This document shows positions 20,572-30,628 of a stretch of DNA of 64,000 nucleotides, in pieces. The notes under the pieces were generated by a model. It had not been told where the DNA came from and ran no database searches. It was given only the letters and a program-made list of their open reading frames with translations. Both the position numbers and the translations under genes were made by a program. Source of the DNA: Hydractinia symbiolongicarpus (Eukaryota > Cnidaria > Hydrozoa > Anthoathecata > Hydractiniidae); assembly GCF_029227915.1 (NCBI RefSeq), contig NC_079880.1:16758001-16822000 (forward strand), in the 5' to 3' direction. Each line of letters starts with the position of its first letter. Within the stretch, counting starts at the first letter, position 1.

Positions 20572-23500
20572 ATGTTTACGAAATCTTCTAAAAGGGCTAC
20601 TTCAAATCAATTTCGTCTTCAGAACGAATAATATTTACGCTGGGTTTACTTTATTGTTTTCTTTTTTGATTTTAAACATATTAAACTTTGAATGCAGATA
20701 ATATCATCGCGTTTTTGTTCTCTGAGAATAGTCTGGCATTATATACTTATTATCTATGCTGATGGCGGAAATCTTCAAGCCATCGGGCTTCTTGTTTCTC
20801 TTTTTCATGTATTTTCAACTATTAATTTCTTATATTTTGAGTATAACTTTGGAAGGTTTGCGGTATGCAAAGCTGTTTTTGTATGACTTGACAAAAAATG
20901 TTGGATTTTTTTTTAATGTTTGGTATCCTTTTTCTTCCTGGTGTACTTCTGGAATGGCAAAGCAAGTATATAGTTTTAGCTTATTCCGCTTTTTACGTAA
21001 CGGTTGTTATACGCCTTTGATTTTTTTTGGACATTTTCCATTTTTATTTCATAATTTTTTTTATTATTTTTTGTTGCACATACTTATATTTTTAGATTTT
21101 TTGTTTCAGCGTTTATAAACATAGAATAATGCAGATTGTGAGCAACCTCGATGCCAGGGCTTTTTTTTCTTTATGCCATCCCGTTATAAAAGAGACAAAG
21201 AGCCAGGGGTCGAGGTTGAAATTTGAGTTTGAAAAATTCAAATTACCGTGTTGTATGATTTTGTTTGGTATTCCTTACATCAGTTTAATAAGAGATTCAG
21301 TGGATTCTTCCACGGGAATTCGGCTAGTCTATATAATAATACGCTTGTGTGAGTGACCATGTGAGTCCACGACACGCAATGTACGGGTCACTTTCTTACG
21401 ACGTGGCGTTACGCTAAAATTTACCAAGTTAAAAAAAACGCAAATCAGGGGGTTATTATTTAAAAAATAAAACTCTTTCTTTATTTTATTAAAACTAATT
21501 TTTATTTATTTTTAAATGTTTTTATGTTTTTTTTGCTTTAAAAGCCCCGTTGGTTGTTATAGATAGAATAGTTTAAAGATAATTAACTCCTATATATACG
21601 GAGGTGTGGCACTCGATGGCTAAAATATGCTGATATCAGCAGCAAATATCTGAGAATCATAAGGCATAACCACATTTTTTCAAAATTACCCAGGGTTCCT
21701 CGACGTTGTCCATCATTTTGGCTAGCGCTGAAACTTGTGACCGAGACGCGGTTGGAAGCTAAGGGATCGTGGGTTGGAACTAAAGACATGCAAAGAAATG
21801 CCATGAGTAGTACAAGGGAAAGAAGAGGAATTCTTAAGTAATTTTTTTCATTGGATTTACAAGAATTTGAGGTACCCCACAATGAGAAGTAAAGAACAGA
21901 AACGCCTTTCCGATGTCTGATGATGAGAGATGGTCACATCTGGATAGTATTTATTTTGTGATTTTAAGCTATCTAGCCAGTACATGCCAACAATCCAGGG
22001 CACATTTGTTATTAAATAATTAAGTGATAAGGTACAAGAGCTAAATATATTATTTTTATGTAGCTAGCTGCACAAAAGATTTTTCAAGGCATTCTGTCAT
22101 TTTAAATAAAAATAGATAGCTAGTTATTTGGACCTCCCATAACAGTGAACAGTCAAGAATTGAGTAGCTATATAGCTAGATAGGTATGCAAGGCAAGTAT
22201 GTTGGTAAACATGTTTTCACGACAAACTGAAACCTATATTTCATAAATAAATTTCTGCATATGCTCAGGTTTCTTTTATCGAACGGGAACCTATTTTTCA
22301 TAAATAATTTGGTAGATTTTCAGGTTTATTTTATGAAATAACAAAATTTGGGGAAGTATAGCCAGAAGTAATATTCACTTGAAGCAGGAAGACCTAAAGT
22401 CTCCAGGTTAAGACTTAGTAAGCGTAAACTGTTTCACACGGAGTACACTTAATGTAATGTGTCACAAATCCAGTAAAACGGTTATAGCATTAAAGGCATA
22501 ATACCTTTTTCATAAATCAACATTCACAGGACTAATGATAAAGATAAAGCTTATTGTTACTTCTGCAAAGCAAATACAGTTGTTTAGCATTTTTCATTTT
22601 GCGTAATAAGTTCCTGTGGATATTCAAAAATTAATTGTGAGTCGCACCAGGCTGAGCAATTAGTGCAAGTAAATGTGTTGCAGATACAGGTGGACAAAAA
22701 ATAACTTTCTAACTACTTTGTATTTATACGGCATAAAATTTAGATTATGTATTTGGCACCATGCTTTAAGAGCACATTCCTACTTTCTTTGAGCTGGATA
22801 AGGTATTTGGTCCTAAACCTGTACCACATTTTATCTGTTTGAATTATTTTGAATTCTGAGAATCACTTTGAATGTTTTCTGTACACATGGCTTGTCAAAA
22901 TTGATATGCTGTCAAAAACAGCTTATCAGCGTCTCCAAAAATGGCTAAATTCAAGAACTCAGAAACAATGATAGTAGTAAAAAAAATTTTTGGGTTTATT
23001 TCATCAAACTGGTAATACATGTAATACTAAGTTTCAAGTCATTATTTCAATTTTTATTGAAGTAATAGGACTTTTACTTAGTATAGTTTTAGCATAGTTT
23101 TTCATACCGGACACCAAAATGGCTGCAGGGACTAATCGGTTTGAAATTAATATATAATATTTTAATAACAACCTTTTTTTCTTTATGTGTTTTAATTTTA
23201 CCGCAAAAGCTGTTTCATAGATTATGTATTAACATTAGGAAAAAGTTACTGTGGGACATGGGTTTTAAACCTTGAAAATTTCCAGCGAGAAATTTGAGAA
23301 CTAATGAATGACAAAATCGCAAAAGTTTATCTTCAAATTTTTTATTTTTGTTAATGTAAAAGTAATCCGCATGAATAAAGTTTCTGATGCTTTTTATGAA
23401 GAAATCTTGCATATTAGCCATATGGGGTAACTTGATGAACAATGCATTTTCCTGCAGGTGTTCTCAGACTTTTAACCCAGCTAAAAAGCTCAGCCTTGTC

Positions 23501-24290
23501 CTTTCATACTTAGTCTAGCTAGCTATAGCGAAAATGTTTATTATTCAAACTTGACCTATTTTACTGAGTATTAAGTAATAAATGCTAGTTTAATCCTAAA
23601 TCTAACTATAGGGTAGCTAAGCTACCTGTAAGAACAACATCAAACAACATCGAGGCTGTTCTCTTTTGTAAACAAACCCAGTGGTATTTTTGTAATAAGT
23701 ACCAAATTTTATGTGTGCATTTCTTGCGCTACCAAGGTGCCCTGTACATAAATCCTAAAAATTTATGTCATTGGCTCACTCTTTACGAATGACACCACGT
23801 AACAAAGGAAAACCATGCTCTGCTATTTCCCGTAACCTATACCGAGATTTGATTGTGATATATATCAGAATTAATTGTCTTTAATTTTACCTCCGGTTTA
23901 CCATGTGCGTGCGTATTTAACGGAAACAATTATCAACTGAAAAAAGAAAAACGAAGCAAAAAGGTTGTTTCTTTTTCAAAGTAATTCTGAAAAAAGTTAT
24001 TTCAAACAATGTTTAGTCATCATGAGGTTAGATTAAAGCTTTTGTTTCTTCAATATTCTCCATTTTCATGTTCTGGGACCGAGGTTGTATCGCATTCGAA
24101 TATGAATGTAATTCGAATCTAAAATGTAAAAAACAAAGCTGTTGTTGTAGAGCGACTGTTGTTGTCGAGCGAGAATAAAAAAAGTTTATACTGTTGTCAG
24201 AAATATTTGTTAGGAAAAATGTACGATGATATAACGTCAAAAAGAGAACTGATTGGAAATGTATCAGACAATTGTAGCCAGCTATACATT
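20572..24290. other. AT-rich non-coding stretch
   Basis: Nothing I can identify as a gene. The first few hundred bases are probably the Helentron 3' region, but I could not see a clear terminal hairpin or end. Short repeats are visible: two CATAAATAA-type blocks near 22240 and 22300, and TAGC-rich runs near 22060-22180. The only longish frames (20756-21118 plus; 21583-21882 minus) are low-complexity or hydrophobic and have no recognisable motif. Confidence 0.6.
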
Positions 24291-24648
24291 ATAGATAGAT
24301 AGATAGATAGATGTGCATATTTTACATGGCTAGCCTCACAAATATCGAGGGATATACCCTGTCTATTATTTCCAGGAGGGGCCATGGCGTAGATGGAGAG
24401 TCCTAGAGTATTTAATGCTCATTTTAAGCAACGCAGACCCAATTAGAGCCCGCGCTCTACTAGACAACTCCCGGCAACATCCAACGGCCCACACAGTGTG
24501 CCATCTTCCCAATTTCCCTCACATGGCTTGGGTTAACCCGGGGCTATGGTAACATTCACTCGCCCATGTTGAATCGCCGTCAAGAGGAATCGAACCCCGG
24601 TCTCCCGCACAGAGTACGAGAGCTATAACCACTAATCTACGGCGCCAC
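24291..24648 (-). mobile_element. tRNA-derived SINE, copy 1
   Basis: Read on the minus strand it begins GTGGCGCCGTAGATTAGTGG, with a box A-like TAGATTAGTGGTTATAGC and a perfect box B GGTTCGATTCC (complement at 24586-24596). About 280 bp of tRNA-unrelated body follow, and it ends in a (CTAT)n tail (24291-24312). Boxes A and B are the internal RNA polymerase III promoter. Two further copies are at 28796-29126 and 51049-51397. Confidence 0.85.
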
Positions 24649-24904
24649 AATTATCAATTTGCATTCTTTATCAATTTGCATTCTTTGGGAGGAAGCGAAG
24701 TTTAGTAATCGAAGTAAAAAACTGATTGGACTTTTATCCAGAGAACGCTAGCTAGCGGCCTACTGAGAAAGCGAAAGAAAAGGTGTGTTGTTTAGATTAT
24801 CTGGTGGAGAAATTAATTTAGGAGGATAAAGATTTTTAAGCCGTTTACACTTTCAGAGCTAAACTTTCCCTTAAATATGAAGTTAAATATGTTTGTCTTG
24901 AGCC
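24649..24904. other. short non-coding spacer
   Basis: It holds a direct repeat TTATCAATTTGCATTCTTT (twice, about 24651-24685) and nothing else I can identify. Confidence 0.5.
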
Positions 24905-25535
24905 TTAAAGGTACTGTCCGATTAAAAATCAACTAAAATTTTGACAAAAAATTCTTATTTGGAACTAATTTTTATAAAATAATTAAATAATTATTTGTTT
25001 TCTTTCCTAACACCAACTGAACAATATCTCATTCTTGTTTACAAAAAAAGCATGCGGTCTCTCGCTTCGAGTGTTTATATGGATGGCGGATGATAGGCAC
25101 TAAAGTGAGGCTGAAATAATATGTCGCGTGTGACGTATTTACCTGGAGCGCGCCGAACTGACCAAAATAGATAAAACGTGGGTCAGGGCTGATATTTTAT
25201 TATATGTTTAAAAATTTTGGTAATTTTACCCCCTGAATTGGGAAAGACCGCTTTTTATGAATTATTCATATGGAATTAAAAAATCGAAGGCGAGAGATGT
25301 GTCTAGACCTTAAGGTAAACACACACTGTGCTAATTCTGTACGAACCTAAGTAAGAAGCTTTCGCTAATAAAACTTGAAGTTCAATATGACTTTAGCCTT
25401 AGGGTTGCATAGTTGTTTCAGCTACTCTAAAGACAACCAATCAATAATTAAAAATTAGTTTCCTCTTCACTAGATGTCCCGCCACAGAGAGATTAGACTC
25501 AGATCGCACATTCAGTAAGGTTGAGAGGCAGAATA

Positions 25536-25700
25536 ATGTCGTGGTGCGCTGTTGTGAATTGCACTAACAACAGTCGAAAAAAACAGGATAAAATTTTTTT
25601 TTCGCTGCTCAAGGATCCAAAAAAAATCTTCCGTATAAGGAAAAACCAAAAGTCAGAGAAATATCTGAACGGAGGAAAGAAAAGGATGTTAAGGAGGTGA
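25536..25700 (+). pseudogene. THAP-domain N-terminus remnant
   Basis: The ATG at 25536 opens about 55 codons starting MSWCAVVNCTNNSRKK. The C-x4-C pair and the following basic segment match the start of THAP zinc fingers, which bind element ends in Kolobok, P and related transposases. The later Cys-His pair of the domain is not visible. A GGTGAGT at about 25696 could be a splice donor, so the rest may once have been on later exons, now lost or replaced by the nested element. Confidence 0.5.
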
Positions 25701-25930
25701 GTGGGGGCTGGTAACTAGGTGGTCGTTCGAAACTCTCTGTCATGGAGTGCCACCAAAGATGTTCACAGCGTACTCTTCAATAAAACCACCGCTCGGAATT
25801 CTTCGTGTTCCGTAATACATTTTTTATCTGAAAAATATTACAATATTACTCAATCACACTCGCATCTAAGAATTACTCATGAAGGAGTAGAAACTTTTAT
25901 ACCATGTAATTGAAAATATTTAATAGAGTC

Positions 25931-26973
25931 CAGTCTTTTTCAGGAGAGGCACACGCACGCCTTGGCACACGCCTAAATCGTTTCAGGCGTGTGGTTAATC
26001 GCACGCCTGAAAAATAAATATTGAGTTTTCAAAATCAACCTATAAAAACCATTTTGTAGCGTGCGATGGCAGCCCTCGAAATAATTTTTGGACAGTCGTC
26101 AGACAAAACGTCCGATAGATTTCCGTATTGGTCGGACACTTTTAGATCTCAGAAATTATTGAATAGTCCTGGTCCTTTTAATCCACGAGCAAGCCTATTC
26201 ATAGCCAACCTGACCATCCTAGCTAATTCACCGACTCCTGACTTAGTTAAAAAAACTACGTAGACATAAATCTCTTTTGCCTGGCCCCTTCGTCGTTGGT
26301 AACCAGGTCTTACACAAGAAATCCAGCCATGCGGTTCTTAACTAATGCGGAGGTGAACGCCGACGGAGCACGGATGAAGCAAGTCTGCAAAACTGCACTT
26401 ACAGGCGGAATAGACATTTTATCATGGATTTAATTGTAGATAATTTCTTCATTTGACAAAATAATTGGAAACCATAGCAGGTCCGAATTTAATGGATTTT
26501 TTCTTTATGCCTGTAAAACCGAAACCCACGGGCGGTATAAATTTTTTTCTGTAAAAATTTTGTTAAAGTGTAGCTGAACTTTTTGAATGAATTTTGAAGT
26601 TTTATTTAAGCCACGTCGATAATGATTTTTTTTAATTTGAAAACAAAGCATATTTTTGCCTATTTGCTTGTGAAAAATAAACAATAAATATAAAAATGAC
26701 AGTATAGTCATGCATACTATTTCGGACATGTAGAAAAGGAAGTTAAGATTGAGAGAGTCGCTATACCAGTAGACGCTCGATCATCGTGTTTGGGGTTCAC
26801 GATTGAAAACGTCCCCCACTTTTCTACCGCAAAATGAATACGCAACAAAAATAACCTCGGAGCTCGTATCGCAGGCGTAACATTCTTTGCACGTGCGTTT
26901 TACATCGCACGCATTACTTGATTTACACGTGCGAATCATCGCACACCTACTCAAATATTCCTGAAAAAGACTG
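25931..26973. mobile_element. nested 1,043-bp TIR element
   Basis: Inverted termini CAGTCTTTTTCAGGA at 25931-25945 and their complement at 26959-26973. Inside each end are clusters of CACACGC/GCACGTGCG-like motifs (about 25950-26010 and 26890-26950), as in subterminal transposase-binding repeats. No coding capacity. CAG-type ends suggest hAT, but the flanks (ATAGAGTC against AGAGCCTG) do not form a clean 8-bp duplication. It lies inside the Kolobok-like element, so it is the younger insertion. Confidence 0.55.
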
Positions 26974-27472
26974 AGAGCCTGTCTCGTGACAGCAAAAACA
27001 TTCTACACTTCAGAGGGCATCCTCTCACATTTAGGAGTAGGAGCAACAAGGTTTCCAATGTTATGTTCGTCTACGTCTTGAAAAGTCGGAACTAGCTCAT
27101 CATTCGCTGTTCTTTCCGGCTCGAATTGAAATCCTAGAACCTGCGAATTATTTTTCATTCATTGCTATCTTCATTAAGAACTTTTTTAAACAAAGGAAAA
27201 AAATTATAAATAAACATTTAGTCGTTCGATGCGCAAGTCGGGGGGGTTCGCCTAATAAGAAGCCAGGTAACTACGTCACAAGCAAAAATGTGCTGAATAA
27301 TGAATTGACCCCGTCCTTTTGCCGCGTTCGAAAGTTCGTGAAGATGGTAGGCTAGTGCAGCAAGATCAAAACAAACAAACGATGGTGCTAAGTATTGGAT
27401 AAATCTTTGTTGTTTAAGAGTGCAATAAAACAAAAGAAAAGATATTGTTTTTTAATCGGACAGTACCTTTAA

Positions 27473-28795
27473 CATATTCTTTTTTGTAAGAATATACTCA
27501 GGGTCAGTTAAAAATATCTTAAGAATATGTCCAACCTCGATTGTTTGTTTTAAATATAAAAAGAATTTGCTGATAGCTATAGCAACTTATAGCAAGCTTT
27601 ATTTTAATAAGGCATTATATATTTTCAGGACATTGACATGCTAAGAATATATTGAGAATAACAAGAAGCCCTGCGGCTTTAAGATTTCCGTCATTAGCCT
27701 GAGGATTTTGAAATTTAAAGTAGACCTTGAAAGCGGAGAATTATGGGGTTAACAAATCACGAGTGTCACAATTCTCAACTATTTTTGTAACTAACCTGCA
27801 ATGTTAAAATACAACTCAATAAATAAAAAATAAAAATTTTACGTAGCTATAAAGTATTCTAAAATAACAGAAAACTTTAACTGGATATTTTTAAAAGTGA
27901 TCAGGAAAATTCTGGAAATTCCAGAATACAAATCTTGCTATGTAGAAACTTGACGATTTGAATATGATAACTTCTGAACGAGCTCAATTTGAATGATGAA
28001 GTAGTTCATTGTTTATTAATTCAGTAATAAATACATATTAGCATTTGAATATTTCAGTATTTAGGCCTTCAAAATTTACTCTCTTGTTGTAAATTTTTTG
28101 AAAATGCTGATGGTACATGGTTTGATAACAGCTGATCTAAAAAAAGTACGTTTAAAATAAGAAACAAGAATACAATTTTACCATAAACTGCATTAAAACC
28201 AGGTTGTTTAATTATTGTCTCTTTAACCTCTCTTTGCCTCTTTGATTTAAAAAAGGGAATTTAATACAAGATACAAATCCATGCGATGTGATGCACAGGT
28301 ATATTATATATATAAATATGTATAAATTTAATCAGGCCGGCTTTTGATATCTTTGTTAAACAAGTAACATATTAAGCAGCTGATGCATGATTTTGAAATC
28401 TGTGGACAATACAGGATTTATTTCGTTGAAATCGATTTATTGAATTTAACTGATTGTTTATTATTCTTTTTTGATTCAAATTCTCAAATTTGAATTTCTT
28501 TCGGGGAGTGGGATTAGTTGCAAGTTTTCATTTTGAGGAAACTGATTGGTCATTGTTTTGTTTGACAAATTGAATCCAACAAGTTGAAGCATAAAAGGGT
28601 ACACACACAATAAATTTGCGGATTTGAAAAATCGAGGGTCCTTTTCGTGAGATTTTTAAAAATCAAGTCATTTCTAAGAAATCTTAGAAAAATATTTTTG
28701 TGATACTTTGGGTGAGTTAAAGAAAGATTTTCAAGCAAATTAGGCACAAGGAGAACTGATAATTAGCCAGTAAGAGAATAGTTAGCGGTTTTCGA
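27473..28795. other. AT-rich non-coding stretch
   Basis: No gene or complete element recognised. A block around 27656-27695 (AATAACAAGAAGCCCTG followed by a TTTCCG motif) is also found at about 46146-46190 in the IS3EU element, so a small dispersed repeat is probably present. Confidence 0.5.
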
Positions 28796-29126
28796 TGGCA
28801 CCATAGCGTGGTGGCTATAACTCTGACACTTTGTGCAGGAGAACGGAGGTCTATTTCCCTTGGCGGCAATTTAATATTGGTGAGTACCATAGCCCCGGGT
28901 TAACCCAAGCCATGTGAGAGAAATTGGGGAGATGACACACTATGTGGGCTGTTGGATGCTACAGGGAGTTATCTGGTAGAGCGGCGACCCTAATTGGGTC
29001 TGCATTGCTCAAAATGAGCATTAAATACTCTAGGACTCCCTATCTAAGCTATGGCCTTTCCTGGGAATAATAGACAGGATTTGTAAGGCTAACCATATAA
29101 AATATACAGACATTCTATTTATCTAT
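28796..29126 (+). mobile_element. tRNA-derived SINE, copy 2 (diverged)
   Basis: This is the same family as 24291-24648. The tRNA-like head is degraded (box A region TAGCGTGGTGGCTATAAC, box B altered to GGAGGTCTATTTCCC), while the body (ATAGCCCCGGGTTAACCCAA; AATGAGCATTAAATACTCTA) is well preserved. It ends in a TTATCTATG-type tail. It is older than the other two copies. Confidence 0.75.
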
Positions 29127-30426
29127 GCAGAATAATTATATATGCGGTGCGTACAGTATAATTAGCCGCTTATACAGCTACTTATACGATATGTCTTTTT
29201 ACTTAAATTTTCACTTCTCTTCGTTATCGATCTCCCCATAGCCATCTATATTTATATAGATCAACATAAAGTTGTGCTTCAATTAAAACCAAGAAAAAGA
29301 ACAAGAAACGATTTTGCATAAAAGTTATAATTTTACTGTAGCTAGCAGTACATATATTTGTCGTATATATTATTAAACAACAAAACTATTCTGATTTCAA
29401 GAAAAAAACATTGAAAAAATGCAGTTAGCTGTAAAGAACACAAAGAAGCTTTTAATGGCTAATTATACTAGGCGTAGCATCTAATTATCCTGCATCGGCT
29501 AACTATATATTGTTACAGGTTAATTATCAGTTCACCGGCTGCTCAAGTGCAAGCAACAATAAACTTTTGTCACGTTTCGACAACTTTTCCGCAAAAAATA
29601 TAAAAAAATCCTGTGCTAATATCTATATCTTTTTATATGATAGAAATAGTCCCACAAAATGTCATTTGGAAGTTATTTTTAGCCCAGTGTCCAGTCATGG
29701 AGGAACTACGCAAGGCAGGATAAAGGTTTTTTGTTGCTTGCTCTTTAAGAAAAAAAGGCACTCTAATCAAAGCACTATTTTGTGTAGCTAGCTCCATAGC
29801 TAGCTAGCAAGTAAGTAATTTCATGACTATCAAAAGGAGATCCAAGTAAGTACCAAAAGCTGGCTAGCTAGCTAGCCAGCACACCTTTCTCACTTAGCTA
29901 TTTATAAAATAATTCTTACCTGATAAAATACACAAATTTAAAAAATAGTGCTTAGCTCCCCATCAATAAAGCTACTACGACCAAATCAAAGAGAATAGCA
30001 AGGGGCGACCAACAAAATGTAAGCACTTTTAGTCATGGCCGCACACGGAATGTTCTGGCCACACGAAGAGTACACTCTCTGTTCAGATTGGTCATTTAAT
30101 TGACAGAGATTAAAAAAAAGTATCTTCATTGGCTTTCGAAAAAATGGAATTTTCCGAGCGTTATATGTATCTTCCATCAGGCGATTTTAAAGATTCCGCC
30201 CCGCATAGCGGCGACGGAAATCAACGAGGATAGTATTTGTCATGAAAGTTAAAGCCACAACAACTTTTAAAAAAGTATTACATAATATTTAAGAAGAGTT
30301 TAAGGACTGTTTTTAAGCAAATAATGTTTTTTCACATTTTGGGTATGCAAATAATGTATTTTTCACATTTTGTGTAACTAAACTTATTAACATCGGTTAC
30401 ATGCAATATGACGAAACGATTTTTAT
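29127..30426. other. non-coding stretch rich in TAGC runs
   Basis: Contains repeated (AGCT/TAGC)n runs near 29785-29880 and no frame with a recognisable motif. A direct repeat around AATAATGT followed by TTTCACATTTTG occurs twice at about 30322-30375. Confidence 0.5.
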
Positions 30427-30628
30427 TTAACATCATAGTCACAAGAAAAAAAGATAGTCTAGCAACAAACAATAGGCCATTGTTCTATGTTTTTACGGCT
30501 GAACTATAGTGGCTCCCAAACCTCCGATCCTGCACAGAAGTTCAAAATGGCGCATTTTTTGGGTGTTGTGTGTACTTAGTTTGGTGTTTTTATTTCGACT
30601 TTGGGTGTTTTTCGTACAAGATTTTACT

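Larger units (their letters stand above)
24909..27468. mobile_element. Kolobok-like non-autonomous element (2,560 bp)
   Basis: Perfect 20-bp terminal inverted repeats AGGTACTGTCCGATTAAAAA (24909-24928; complement at 27449-27468) are flanked by TTAA (24905-24908 and 27469-27472). It carries a THAP-domain exon remnant but no transposase core. TTAA target duplications together with THAP domains are known for the Kolobok superfamily, so I infer a decayed or internally deleted Kolobok element. A second TIR element (25931-26973) is nested inside. Confidence 0.7.

Noticed and set aside
20756-21118. A Phe-rich 120-residue frame after the Helentron
   Set aside because: It is low-complexity T-rich DNA read as Phe/Leu; no recognisable domain.
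21583-21882. A 99-residue hydrophobic minus-strand frame
   Set aside because: No family motif, no neighbour supporting it, and composition like the surrounding non-coding DNA.
24577-24648. A tRNA gene suggested by box A and box B sequences (also at 51049)
   Set aside because: The tRNA-like part is the head of a longer SINE with a conserved body and a simple-repeat tail, present in three copies.
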